Source: Lachnoclostridium phytofermentans ISDg
GTDB taxonomy: Bacteria > Bacillota > Clostridia > Lachnospirales > Lachnospiraceae
Assembly (NCBI RefSeq): GCF_000018685.1
Contig: NC_010001.1
Span: 4,435,501-4,499,500 of the forward strand
Direction: 5' to 3'
Length of the DNA stretch: 64,000 nucleotides
Below, piece by piece: positions 55,255 to 63,721 of this stretch. A program made the position numbers and the translations under genes. The notes beneath the pieces were generated by a model. That model was not told where the DNA came from, searched no databases, and saw nothing but the letters and a program-made list of their open reading frames with translations. How positions within the stretch are numbered: position 1 is the stretch's first letter; each line of letters opens with the position of its first letter.

Positions 55255-55851
55255 TTATTTAGAGTACAACTCGACGATAAGCACTTCATTTACAGGAACA
55301 TCAATTTGATCTCTTGTAGGGATTTCCTTTACAGTACCTGTTAAATTCTCATGATCAGCTTCTAACCATGCTGGTACAGTTCTTCCATCGGTTACTTCTA
55401 AAATATCTTTGTATCTCTGAGCAGACTTACATTTTTCTTTAATAGAAATAACATCGCCAGCTTTTACCTGATAAGAAGGAATATTTACACACTTGCCGTT
55501 AACTAATACGTGCTTGTGGTCAACAATCTGTCTTGCCTCTGTTCTTGTTCTGCCATATCCCATACGGAACATAACATTATCAAGTCTTAACTCAAGGAGA
55601 ATCAATAAATTCTCACCCGTTGTACCGTATTTTAACTTCTTAGCTTTATCGAAGTTATTTCTGAAAGGCTTCTCTAATACACCATAGATGAATTTTGCCT
55701 TTTGTTTTTCTCTTAGCTGAGTACCGTACTCACTAATTTTCTTACCCGCTCTCGCAAAGTTTCTATTAGACTTCTTGTCAATTCCCAAAAATGTTGGTTC
55801 AAGACCAAGAGCTCTACATCTCTTTAAAACAGGACTCATATCTCTTGCCAT
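55255..55851 (-). CDS. rpsD: 30S ribosomal protein S4
   Basis: The 198-residue primary rRNA-binding protein starts MARDMSPVLKRCRALGLEPT. It has the S4 RNA-binding domain LELRLDNVMFRMGYGRTRTE, ARQIVDHKHVLVNGKCVNIP. In this lineage it lies inside the alpha operon between rpsK and rpoA. In E. coli S4 represses this operon by binding the rpsM leader, which makes the structured spacer upstream of rpsM interesting. Confidence 0.98.
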   Translation of the reverse strand: MARDMSPVLKRCRALGLEPTFLGIDKKSNRNFARAGKKISEYGTQLREKQKAKFIYGVLEKPFRNNFDKAKKLKYGTTGENLLILLELRLDNVMFRMGYGRTRTEARQIVDHKHVLVNGKCVNIPSYQVKAGDVISIKEKCKSAQRYKDILEVTDGRTVPAWLEADHENLTGTVKEIPTRDQIDVPVNEVLIVELYSK

Positions 55852-55867
55852 CTTAATTTACCTCCTA

Positions 55868-56266
55868 TTAGACTCTTCTGCGTTTTGGTGGTCTACAGCC
55901 GTTATGAGGAACTGGAGTAACGTCCTTAATGCTTGTAACTTCAATACCACAAGCCTGAAGCGCACGAATTGCTGCTTCTCTACCTGAACCAGGACCTTTA
56001 ACCATAACTTCTACGGTTTTTAAACCATGAACTAATGCTGCTTTAGCTGCTGTTTCAGCTGCCATCTGCGCTGCATATGGAGTTGACTTTCTAGAACCTC
56101 TAAATCCTAATCCACCTGCACTTGCCCATGAAAGAGCGTTACCTTCAGCGTCTGTTAAGGTAACAATTGTATTATTAAAAGATGACTGAATGTGAGCCTG
56201 TCCACGATCGACGTTCTTTTTAACACGCTTCTTTGTCACTTTTTTAGCTGCTATCTTCTTAGCCAT
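55868..56266 (-). CDS. rpsK: 30S ribosomal protein S11
   Basis: The 132-residue platform protein has the hallmarks GQAHIQSSFNNTIVTLTDAE, GLGFRGSRKSTPYAAQMAAE and the C terminus GCRPPKRRRV. It is encoded between rpsM and rpsD with standard spacing. Confidence 0.98.
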   Translation of the reverse strand: MAKKIAAKKVTKKRVKKNVDRGQAHIQSSFNNTIVTLTDAEGNALSWASAGGLGFRGSRKSTPYAAQMAAETAAKAALVHGLKTVEVMVKGPGSGREAAIRALQACGIEVTSIKDVTPVPHNGCRPPKRRRV

Positions 56267-56328
56267 TTCAAACCCTCCTATTGGATTTTTTACATCGTAA
56301 TAAATGGCTCATGCTATACTACATGAGA

Positions 56329-56697
56329 CTATTTCTTTTTATTAGCAACAGTACGCTTAGGACCTTTTCTTGTTCTAGCGTTTGTTTTAGTCTTCTGTCC
56401 ACGAACTGGAAGACCTTTTCTGTGACGGATTCCTCTATAGCATCCGATTTCCTGTAATCTCTTGATGTTAAGAGCGATTTCTCTTCTTAAGTCACCTTCT
56501 ACTAACATTGTCTCATCGATGACATCACGAATCTTTGCCACTTCTTCGTCAGTTAAATCTCTAACACGAGTGTCTGGGTTAACTCCAGCTTTAGCAAGGA
56601 TACGGTTGGAGCTTACTCTACCGATACCATAAACATAAGTAAGTCCGATTTCTATACGTTTCTCTCTTGGTAAGTCTACACCACTAATACGAGCCAT
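56329..56697 (-). CDS. rpsM: 30S ribosomal protein S13
   Basis: The 122-residue head protein begins MARISGVDLPREKRIEIGLT and ends with the basic tail RTRKGPKRTVANKKK; RGIRHRKGLPVRGQKTKTNA is diagnostic. The GGAGG site is 12 bases from this ATG, which is long. An ATG only four or five bases after GGAGG opens an out-of-frame nine-codon frame overlapping the start. The 590 bases upstream have no gene but much RNA structure. Confidence 0.97.
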   Translation of the reverse strand: MARISGVDLPREKRIEIGLTYVYGIGRVSSNRILAKAGVNPDTRVRDLTDEEVAKIRDVIDETMLVEGDLRREIALNIKRLQEIGCYRGIRHRKGLPVRGQKTKTNARTRKGPKRTVANKKK

Positions 56698-57287
56698 GTG
56701 ACCATTGCACCTCCGTTAATTGTATTGAGCAGGACATCTTGGGCATCATGCCTTTTGGGACATGTGAAATGTATGCCTTATGTTCCAGCCCTTATCATAT
56801 AAGTTTCCCTAAACAACCGAAATTCTACGAAAGAACTGGTTGTCGGTAAAAGTTTAGATAAACTCTTACCTAGGATAAGACTACGTCCTACCCCTCTTTT
56901 ATAACCGTAATGAACAACACACCCTGGTGTGTCGACGCGAGAATGTATTTTTAATAGTAATTCCCATAAAAAAAGACACCTCTAGCGGATGTCATTACGT
57001 CAGCCGCTTTAAATTGTGACAATACATTGCGAATGTATTGAAAGAGTAGAATGATAATGACACCTAACTCTAAAATCAAAGATTCACTTTGATCCACAAT
57101 ATCACAATAATACCTGTCAGATCACTCTCTATAAAAAGAGCAGTGCTGCAATTTCGACTTAGGATCTAAATTCTATTCAGACTCCTAGTACAGGTGATTG
57201 TAACACAGAAAGCAAGAACTATTTCTATATAAGTACAAAATGCACTCTATGGAAACAATTAATCTCAATTTCAGCAGATTAATTGAA
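56698..57287 (-). promoter_or_regulatory. structured rpmJ-rpsM spacer with attenuator-like pairings
   Basis: This 590-base gap holds no gene. On the minus strand GGTGTCATTAT (57064-57054) can pair with GTAATGACATC (56998-56988) over 11 positions with two G-U, enclosing the hairpin CAATACATT-CGC-AATGTATTG (57040-57020). The second arm is also needed for a terminator-like hairpin, GACATC-CGCTAGA-GGTGTC (56993-56975) followed by seven T. AGCGG (57008-57004) with CCGCT (56988-56984) could add a pseudoknot. Downstream is a further hairpin, ACACACC/GGTGTGT (56932-56917). The pattern suggests an attenuator or ribosomal-protein-binding leader. Confidence 0.55.
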
Positions 57288-57401
57288 TTAGCCTTGTCTT
57301 TGTTTGTGTTTTGGGTTCTCACAGATAACTCTGATTGCGCCCTTTCTTTTAATGATTTTACATTTCTCGCAAATTGGTTTAACTGAAGATCTAACCTTCA
57401 T
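57288..57401 (-). CDS. rpmJ: 50S ribosomal protein L36
   Basis: The 37-residue protein reads [20 protein letters not shown] then [17 protein letters not shown]. It has the three Cys and one His of the zinc-binding form (CxxC, C, H). AAAGGAG lies upstream. It lies between infA and rpsM as usual, although the gap to rpsM is unusually long. Confidence 0.98.
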
Positions 57402-57592
57402 TGACAATTCACTCCTTTCAAAAAAGTCCGTCTTATATTATATCATGCGTAAACTATAATAGCAAGAACTATTTTTTCTCTATATTCCGAGAAAATTTCT
57501 TGGAATATTCTTGCTTGCATTACTGTGGGCTTGCCCACAAAATTGACAGAAGTTATGGTTGAATTGTGCTAACTTCAACCTTCTTTAGCTAC
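57402..57592 (-). other. hairpin-containing infA-rpmJ spacer
   Basis: Two hairpins are seen: GGTTGAA/TTCAACC (57557-57563 with 57574-57580) just after infA, and TGTGGGC-TT-GCCCACA (57524-57539). No T-run follows either one, so they look like processing or stability structures. Confidence 0.5.
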
Positions 57593-57811
57593 TTATTTAT
57601 CTCTCCAGATAATTCTACCCTTCGTTAAATCGTATGGGGACAATTCTAAAGTTACCTTATCACCAGGTACAATTTTAATGAAGTTCATTCTAAGCTTTCC
57701 ACTGATATGGGCCAACACTCTGTGTCCGTTCTCAAGTTCTACTGAAAACATTGCGTTTGGTAGTTTCTCAATTACGGTTCCTTCAATTTCTACAACATCG
57801 GTCTTTGACAT
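57593..57811 (-). CDS. infA: translation initiation factor IF-1
   Basis: The 72-residue OB-fold protein starts MSKTDVVEIEGTVIEKLPNA and contains HRVLAHISGKLRMNFIKIVP and GDKVTLELSPYDLTKGRI. It binds the ribosomal A site during initiation. GGAGG before ATG 57811 gives the standard length; an in-frame ATG four codons upstream has no site. Confidence 0.98.
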   Translation of the reverse strand: MSKTDVVEIEGTVIEKLPNAMFSVELENGHRVLAHISGKLRMNFIKIVPGDKVTLELSPYDLTKGRIIWRDK

Positions 57812-57906
57812 CCTAACCTCCATTCTGACGATTTAGCGCCAAATTATAACGATGGTATATTTGCGCGCTAGAACAAATTACATGTAAAATGTTTTTCATT
57901 TTAACA

Positions 57907-58662
57907 CTACCATCTCAGTGACAATATTTCCGGTTCTCCGGTTGTTATAACGATTGTATTTTCATAGTGCGCGGACAGACTTCCGTCCTGAGTCGCTATT
58001 GTCCAATCATCTTCTAAGCACCACACTTCATGGCTCCCTGCATTGACCATTGGTTCAATAGCAAGTGTCATACCAGGCTCCAACCGAATACCCCTTCTCT
58101 TTTGTCTGAAGTTTGGTATCTGTGGATCCTCATGCATCTGTGTTCCAATTCCATGACCCACTAGGTCCTTCACACAGGTAAATCCATGAGCGATTACATA
58201 GTCCTCAATAGCAGCAGAGATATCATGTAGATGATTGCCTGCTTTTGCATATTTCATACCTTCAAAAAAGCTTTGCTTTGTAACATTAATCAGCAGTTCG
58301 GCTTCTTTCGACACATTTCCAACCGCTATGGTTCTCGCTGCGTCAGAATGATACCCCTGATAGATAACTCCAGCATCAAGACTTACGATATCGCCTTCTT
58401 TTATAATGCGATTTTTCTTTGGAATTCCATGCACCACTTCATCATTTAGAGATACACATACCGAAGCTGGATATCCATTATAATTTAGAAAAGATGGAAT
58501 ACATCCAAAGGAACGTATTTTTTCTGTTGCTAGTTTATCAATATCGAGGGTGGAGATGCCGGGCTTTATCATTTGTTCCAGTGCGTCATGCACTTCGGCT
58601 AATATTTTCCCAGCTTCTCTCATTAACTCTATTTCTTTTGCAGATTTAATTGTTACTGACAT
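57907..58662 (-). CDS. map: type I methionine aminopeptidase
   Basis: It removes the N-terminal Met from nascent proteins. The 251-residue enzyme has the five metal ligands in SLDAGVIYQGYHSDAART (two Asp), VGHGIGTQMHEDP (His), AIEPMV (Glu) and YENTIVIT (Glu). GGAGA before ATG 58662 sets the start at MSVTIKSAKEIELMREAGKI. In the spc operon after adk, as in Bacillus. Confidence 0.97.
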   Translation of the reverse strand: MSVTIKSAKEIELMREAGKILAEVHDALEQMIKPGISTLDIDKLATEKIRSFGCIPSFLNYNGYPASVCVSLNDEVVHGIPKKNRIIKEGDIVSLDAGVIYQGYHSDAARTIAVGNVSKEAELLINVTKQSFFEGMKYAKAGNHLHDISAAIEDYVIAHGFTCVKDLVGHGIGTQMHEDPQIPNFRQKRRGIRLEPGMTLAIEPMVNAGSHEVWCLEDDWTIATQDGSLSAHYENTIVITTGEPEILSLRW

Positions 58663-58690
58663 TCGTAATCTCCATTCTGTCACAAGCCTG

Positions 58691-58743
58691 CGAATTTGGG
58701 CGAAAGCTCAAATTCGTGTGTGAAAAATCTTGATTTTTCACAC
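58691..58743 (-). other. two adjacent strong hairpins between adk and map
   Basis: GTGTGAAAAATC-TT-GATTTTTCACAC (58718-58743) is a perfect 12-bp stem. CGAATTTGGGC-GAAA-GCTCAAATTCG (58691-58716) is an 11-bp stem with one G-U and a GAAA tetraloop. No T-run follows. These may mark an mRNA processing point. Confidence 0.7.
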
Positions 58744-58767
58744 TGCCTCTTTTTCGTAACTCGCTAT

Positions 58768-59421
58768 TTACTGTGCTACTTTCCCAAGAATGCCGATAAT
58801 ATCTTCGAATACTTCTAATGCTTCCTTCGTACCATCCACTTCCTCTAATAGCCCGAGTCCATGATAATAATTTATTAACGGTTGTGTCTGATTATGATAT
58901 ACATTAAGACGTTTTGCTACTGTTTCTGGCTTATCGTCATCACGTATGGTCAACTCTCCTCCACAAGCATCACAGATGCCTTCCTTTTTGGTAGGAGTAA
59001 ATACCACATGATAGGTTCCACCGCATGATACACACGCTCTTCTTCCAGACATACGAGAAACAATTAATTCATCCGGAACTTCGATATTAATAGCATAGTC
59101 AATTTGTTCTCCTTCCTCTACCAAAGCTTTGTTCAAAGCTTCTGCCTGAGGAATTGTTCTTGGAAAACCATCCAATACATACCCATTCTTACAGTCATCC
59201 TGTGCAAAACGATCCATAACCATATCTAAAGTAATTTCATCTGGAACTAGTAACCCCTGATCCATATACTCTTTCGCTTTTGCTCCGAGCTCTGTATTAT
59301 TCTTAATATTTGCTCGAAAGATATCTCCTGTTGAAATATGTGGAATTTTGTACTTTTCAGCTATTTTTTTCGCTTGTGTTCCTTTCCCCGCTCCTGGAGC
59401 ACCTAACATAATAATTTTCAT
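58768..59421 (-). CDS. adk: adenylate kinase
   Basis: Adk interconverts AMP, ADP and ATP. The 217-residue long-form enzyme starts MKIIMLGAPGAGKGTQAKKI (P-loop). It has the AMP site HISTGDIFRANI, DGFPRTIPQAEAL, and a zinc LID with CVSCGGTYHV and CDACGG (four Cys), typical of Gram-positive Adk. GGAGG is about 12 bases before ATG 59421. In-frame sequence to 59514 crosses hairpins and has no site. Confidence 0.97.
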   Translation of the reverse strand: MKIIMLGAPGAGKGTQAKKIAEKYKIPHISTGDIFRANIKNNTELGAKAKEYMDQGLLVPDEITLDMVMDRFAQDDCKNGYVLDGFPRTIPQAEALNKALVEEGEQIDYAINIEVPDELIVSRMSGRRACVSCGGTYHVVFTPTKKEGICDACGGELTIRDDDKPETVAKRLNVYHNQTQPLINYYHGLGLLEEVDGTKEALEVFEDIIGILGKVAQ

Positions 59422-59446
59422 GGTATTCAATATCCTCCTATTATTT

Positions 59447-59592
59447 AACAATAAAAAGTTTGCTTGGCAAACTTTTCCTTGTTCTGAATAAACCAACGAT
59501 AGGAGCTGTCGCAAAAGTGTCTTTTACTACAGCTCCTATGTTAGTAATACAATAGGCATGATCTATACTAATCCCTATTGTAATGCTTTACA
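59447..59592 (-). other. secY-adk spacer with dispersed repeat and two hairpins
   Basis: It contains a dispersed-repeat copy with AAAAGTTTGC-TTG-GCAAACTTTT (59447-59492). ATAGGAGCTGT...ACAGCTCCTAT (59499-59539) and ACAATAGG...CCTATTGT (59549-59581) follow. The structures lie one after another inside the operon without a T-run after the stems. Confidence 0.65.
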
Positions 59593-60921
59593 TTAGTCAT
59601 TTAAGAAACCTTTATAATGACGAACGAGCATTTGTGATTCCACCTGCTTCATTGTCTCAAGTACAACACTGACTACGATGATTAATGATGTACCGCTAAA
59701 GGATACATGTGCATCAAACATACCAGAGAAGAAAATCGGGATAATTGCAACAATCATAAGACCAATTGCACCGATAAAGATAATGTAATTCAAAACCTTT
59801 GTTAAGTACTCAGTCGTTGGCTTACCTGGACGAATACCAGGAATGAAGCCACCCTGTTTCTTCATATTGTTTGCTACTTCCATTGGATTGAAAGTAATGG
59901 ATGTATAGAAATATGCAAAGAATACGATCAATGCCATATAAATAAGTACACCAACAGTATATTTGAATTCACCGTTCTTAATGTTGAACCAGCTTTGGGA
60001 GTTTAGCATGTGTAATACCTTTGGCCAGAAGTAAGCTCTAGCTGGCTGAACTCCAAAGAATGAAGCAATAATAATAGGGAATTGCATGATAGATACCGCA
60101 AAGATTACTGGGATAACACCTGCAGTATTTACTTTTAACGGAATATGGGAGGATTGTCCACCTACCATTTTTCTACCTTGCACCTTCTTAGCATACTGTA
60201 CAGCGATTTTTCTCTGTGCAGCATTAAGTAGGATAATTAATACAACAGATAGTAATATTACTGCGACGATGATGATAGCGGCAGTTACACCCTTAACAAC
60301 ACTTTCTCCAAGGACAAACTTCTCGATTAATCCATAGATATCTCTTGGCATATTAGCAACAATGTTAATTAACAGGATGACAGAGATACCATTACCTACA
60401 CCCTTTTCAGTTATTCTTTCACCTAACCACATAAGAATTGCGGAACCAGCGGTGAAAGATGCAGTAATGACAACAATGTTAGTGAAGGTTAAACCACCCT
60501 CTAAAGCACCTGAACCACTAAAGCCTATAACCATAGCTACAGATTCAATAATAGATAGTCCAATAGTAACATATCTTGAAATTTCTGCGATTTTCTTTCT
60601 TCCAGATTCTCCATCCTTTTGCATCTCTTCTAGCTTAGGAATTGCAATCGTTAATAACTGCATGATGATCGAGGAAGTAATGTATGGTCCGATACCAAGA
60701 GCAAATAAGGACATTCTAGTAAAGGAACCACCAGTAAAGGAATCCAGGAAACTAAGACCACTACCGAAGTTGTTCTGTAACCAATTGGCGATTACCGCCT
60801 GGTTCACTCCCGGAACCGGGAGCTGTGAACCAAGACGTACGATAATCAAAACCATAAACGTAAATAAAAGCTTGTTTCTAATATCTTTAATCTTAAAGGC
60901 ATTTCTGACCGTTTTAAGCAT
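59593..60921 (-). CDS. secY: preprotein translocase subunit SecY
   Basis: The 442-residue core of the Sec channel has ten membrane helices. It carries signatures such as LFTFMVLIIVRLGSQLPVPG near the start, GIGPYITSSIIMQLLTIAIP (plug/TM2), ITEKGVGNGISVILLINIVA and GFIPGIRPGKPTTEYLTKVL. The ATG lies one base after the rplO stop, with GAGGTGAT inside the rplO end as ribosome-binding site, so it is coupled to rplO. Confidence 0.98.
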   Translation of the reverse strand: MLKTVRNAFKIKDIRNKLLFTFMVLIIVRLGSQLPVPGVNQAVIANWLQNNFGSGLSFLDSFTGGSFTRMSLFALGIGPYITSSIIMQLLTIAIPKLEEMQKDGESGRKKIAEISRYVTIGLSIIESVAMVIGFSGSGALEGGLTFTNIVVITASFTAGSAILMWLGERITEKGVGNGISVILLINIVANMPRDIYGLIEKFVLGESVVKGVTAAIIIVAVILLSVVLIILLNAAQRKIAVQYAKKVQGRKMVGGQSSHIPLKVNTAGVIPVIFAVSIMQFPIIIASFFGVQPARAYFWPKVLHMLNSQSWFNIKNGEFKYTVGVLIYMALIVFFAYFYTSITFNPMEVANNMKKQGGFIPGIRPGKPTTEYLTKVLNYIIFIGAIGLMIVAIIPIFFSGMFDAHVSFSGTSLIIVVSVVLETMKQVESQMLVRHYKGFLND

Positions 60922-60922
60922 A

Positions 60923-61363
60923 CTAGATCACCTCAGCATTTCCACCAAGAGCCTTAATCTTTTCGATCGCGCTTTCAGAGAAAGCTGAAACCTTAACATT
61001 AAGCTTCTTAGTTAATTCTCCGTTTCCAAGAATCTTTACTCCATCTTTCGGATTGCTAATGATGCCAATTTCTCTAAGGCTTTCTAATGTTACGTCTGCA
61101 CCATCTTCAAATCTATTTAACATGCTTACGTTAACTGAAATAATTTCTTTTGTATTTCTGTTCTTAAAACCTCTCTTAGGAAGTCTACGGTATAAAGGCA
61201 TCTGACCACCTTCAAAACCAACTCTAGGAGCTCCTGAACGTGCTTTCTGGCCTTTGTGACCCTTACCTGCAGTCTTACCATTTCCTGAACCGTGTCCACG
61301 TCCACGTCTGAAATTTCCACTCTGTTTAGAACCGTCTGCTGGTCTTAAATCTGTTAAATTCAT
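60923..61363 (-). CDS. rplO: 50S ribosomal protein L15
   Basis: The 146-residue protein starts MNLTDLRPADGSKQSGNFRR with the Gly-rich N-terminal arm (GRGHGSGNGKTAGKGHKGQK) that threads into 23S rRNA, then FEGGQMPLYRRLPKRGFKN. GGAGG eight bases before ATG 61363 was chosen over a GTG three codons earlier. Confidence 0.98.
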   Translation of the reverse strand: MNLTDLRPADGSKQSGNFRRGRGHGSGNGKTAGKGHKGQKARSGAPRVGFEGGQMPLYRRLPKRGFKNRNTKEIISVNVSMLNRFEDGADVTLESLREIGIISNPKDGVKILGNGELTKKLNVKVSAFSESAIEKIKALGGNAEVI

Positions 61364-61389
61364 CGTGTGCACCTCCTTACTTAATTTAT

Positions 61390-61572
61390 TTAAATCTCTT
61401 CTACCATTACTAAATGCTTAACTTGCTTAAGCATACCTCTGATAGCTACATTGTCTGGAACTTCATTAGTACTATGAAGTTTTCCAAGACCAAGAGCGCT
61501 AACAGTTAATTTATGCTTTGGAAGAGCACCGATAGTAGATTTTGTTAAAGTAATCTTTAATTTATTAGCCAC
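61390..61572 (-). CDS. rpmD: 50S ribosomal protein L30
   Basis: The 60-residue protein reads from GTG 61572: MANKLKITLTKSTIGALPKH, then KLTVSALGLGKLHSTNEVPD. GGAGG eight bases before the GTG supports this start over a GTG three codons upstream. Standard place between rpsE and rplO. Confidence 0.97.
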   Translation of the reverse strand: MANKLKITLTKSTIGALPKHKLTVSALGLGKLHSTNEVPDNVAIRGMLKQVKHLVMVEEI

Positions 61573-61591
61573 TTTTAACACCTCCGCCTTT

Positions 61592-62098
61592 CTAACCCAA
61601 CTGATCCACGGAAATACCGCGAAGTGCAGCTACTTCCTCAGGAGTCTTTAATTGGCGTAATCCTTCAATTGTTGCAAGAACTACGTTCTGCTTATTGTTG
61701 GAACCAAGTGATTTTGTACGAATGTTCTTGAATCCTGCAAGCTCTAATACGTTACGAGCAGGACCACCAGCGATAACACCAGTACCTGCAGGGCTACGTT
61801 TTAATAATACAGTAGCACTACCAAATTTACCGATGAAATCATGTGGTACACTACCATTCTCATCGATTGGTAATGAAATCATTTTCTTTATTGCATCTTC
61901 TTTTCCTTTACGAATAGCTTCAGGAATTTCAGTTGCCTTACCTAAGCCTGCACCGATATGACCATTCTTGTCACCAACAACGACCAAAGCTGTAAAACGG
62001 AAGTTACGTCCACCTTTAACAACCTTTGTTACACGCTTAATGTTAACTACTTTATCTTCTAACTCTAATTGAGTAGCATCAACGATTGTACGTTTCAT
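61592..62098 (-). CDS. rpsE: 30S ribosomal protein S5
   Basis: The 168-residue protein has the S5 signature VVKGGRNFRFTALVVVGDKN and GHIGAGLGKATEIPEAIRKG, and a C-terminal S5 fold domain with GTGVIAGGPARNVLELAGFK. It contributes to decoding accuracy and mRNA unwinding. GGAGG precedes the ATG. Confidence 0.98.
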   Translation of the reverse strand: MKRTIVDATQLELEDKVVNIKRVTKVVKGGRNFRFTALVVVGDKNGHIGAGLGKATEIPEAIRKGKEDAIKKMISLPIDENGSVPHDFIGKFGSATVLLKRSPAGTGVIAGGPARNVLELAGFKNIRTKSLGSNNKQNVVLATIEGLRQLKTPEEVAALRGISVDQLG

Positions 62099-62114
62099 GT
62101 GTTCTCCTCCTTAC

Positions 62115-62483
62115 TTAGAAATTAAGACCAGCTTCTCTAGCTGCTTCTGCTAATGCCTGAACTTTACCCTGATATATGAATCCGCCTCTATCAAAAACAA
62201 CAGTTGTGATACCTTTTTCAAGAGCTTTCTTAGCGATTACAGTACCGAGCATTGCTGCTGCAGCAACATCGTTTGTCTTCTCAAGTTCTGCTTTTACACC
62301 TTTTTCAAGTGTGGAAGCTGAAACTAAGGTATTTCCTACTGTATCGTCAATGATCTGAGCGTACATATGGTTGTTACTTCTAAACACAGCTAAACGTGGT
62401 CTTGTAGGAGTACCGGAGAAACGATTACGTATTCTATTGTGTTTTTTAATACGAACTTCTGATTTATTAACTTTCTTAACCAT
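62115..62483 (-). CDS. rplR: 50S ribosomal protein L18
   Basis: The 122-residue 5S rRNA-binding protein has KKHNRIRNRFSGTPTRPRLA, VFRSNNHMYAQIIDDTVGNT and the C terminus YQGKVQALAEAAREAGLNF. GGAGG precedes the ATG. Between rplF and rpsE as usual. Confidence 0.98.
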   Translation of the reverse strand: MVKKVNKSEVRIKKHNRIRNRFSGTPTRPRLAVFRSNNHMYAQIIDDTVGNTLVSASTLEKGVKAELEKTNDVAAAAMLGTVIAKKALEKGITTVVFDRGGFIYQGKVQALAEAAREAGLNF

Positions 62484-62500
62484 TATTATCTCTCCTCCCT

Positions 62501-63043
62501 TTACTTCTTACCAGTCTTACCAACTTTACGTCTGATCACTTCATCAGAATACTTAATTCCCTTGCCCTTATATGGTTCAGGTCTTCTCTTGTCTCTGATT
62601 TCAGCAGCATATTGGCCAACTTTTTCTTTATCGATACCTTTAACGGTGATTTTGTTCTGACCTTCAAGAATGGTTTCAACACCTTCTGGGTCTTTCATAA
62701 CTACTGGATGTGAATATCCAAGAGTTAATGTAAGCTCCTTACCGTTCTTTGCAGCTCTGTAACCAACACCGTTGATTTCGAGAACTTTCTGATAACCAGT
62801 TGTTACACCAGTTACCATATTAGCGATTAATGTTCTTGTAAGACCATGTAAAGATTTCATTCTCTTTAATTCGTTTGGTCTTGTAACAACAACTGTATCG
62901 CCTTCTACTTTAATATCCATCTCTGCAGGTAACACTCTATCAAGTGTTCCATTAGGACCTTTTACAGTCACTTTATTATTTTCTGCAACTTCAACAGTAA
63001 CACCTGCTGGAATCGCGATTGGCATTCTTCCTATACGTGACAT
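62501..63043 (-). CDS. rplF: 50S ribosomal protein L6
   Basis: The 180-residue protein starts MSRIGRMPIAIPAGVTVEVA and ends with the L6 signature RRPEPYKGKGIKYSDEVIRR. Two tandem RNA-binding domains are present. GGAGG precedes the ATG. A 253-base structured spacer separates it from rpsH, longer than usual. Confidence 0.98.
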   Translation of the reverse strand: MSRIGRMPIAIPAGVTVEVAENNKVTVKGPNGTLDRVLPAEMDIKVEGDTVVVTRPNELKRMKSLHGLTRTLIANMVTGVTTGYQKVLEINGVGYRAAKNGKELTLTLGYSHPVVMKDPEGVETILEGQNKITVKGIDKEKVGQYAAEIRDKRRPEPYKGKGIKYSDEVIRRKVGKTGKK

Positions 63044-63296
63044 GCCCGTACCTCCTTAAGTTATAGTGAAATGTGAACCTCTTTGATTCACAATTCAGAC
63101 TCGTTTGACAGTCTAATCACTGTCCCCATAGAAAAGAGTATCTAATGGGATCAGGAAACCCGAAAAGACTTCTTTTCTTTGAAAGAAAATTCTAAACTTA
63201 CAAACAGGCTATTTATATTATTTTGCTCTTAGATTACTCTACGAACGTAATAACGAATTATCTCGTTATTTCCATTTTACTACATTCAGCTAATAA
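63044..63296 (-). promoter_or_regulatory. structured rpsH-rplF spacer
   Basis: No gene. On the minus strand AATAACGA...TCGTTATT (63270-63249) comes first. Later GACAGT...ACTGTC (63124-63107) and AGACT...AGTCT (63114-63097) share bases, so only one can form at a time. CCCAT/ATGGG (63149-63125) and GTGAA/TTCAC (near 63093-63073) are also possible. There is no T-run. It resembles an internal regulatory or processing leader before rplF. Confidence 0.45.
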
Positions 63297-63698
63297 TTAC
63301 CAGATGAATGCTAAAACTTCTCCGCCTACGTTAGCATTTCTTGCTGCTTTATCTGTAAGAACACCTTTGTTAGTGGAGATAATTGCTACGCCTAAGCCAC
63401 CAAGAACTCTTGGAAGTTCTGTGCTGTTAGCATAAACACGAAGACCTGGCTTGGAAATTCTCTTAAGGCCAGTAATAACCTTCTCATTCTTGTCTTTACC
63501 GTACTTTAATGTAATGTGGATTGTCTTGAAGCTACCAACTTCTTCAATCTCAAAGCTCTTGATGTAACCTTCCTTTAAGAGGATTTCAGCAATAGCAATT
63601 TTCATCTTAGAAGCAGGTACATCTACTGTATCATGTTTCGCAGTATTTGCATTACGAATTCTTGTAAGCATATCTGCAATTGGATCGCTCATTGTCAT
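63297..63698 (-). CDS. rpsH: 30S ribosomal protein S8
   Basis: The 133-residue rRNA-binding protein starts MTMSDPIADMLTRIRNANTA and ends STNKGVLTDKAARNANVGGE plus VLAFIW. GGAGG nine bases before ATG 63698 supports this first Met. In E. coli S8 represses the spc operon; here a structured spacer follows it. Confidence 0.98.
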   Translation of the reverse strand: MTMSDPIADMLTRIRNANTAKHDTVDVPASKMKIAIAEILLKEGYIKSFEIEEVGSFKTIHITLKYGKDKNEKVITGLKRISKPGLRVYANSTELPRVLGGLGVAIISTNKGVLTDKAARNANVGGEVLAFIW

Positions 63699-63721
63699 TT
63701 AAATTTGCCTCCTTTCTTAAA

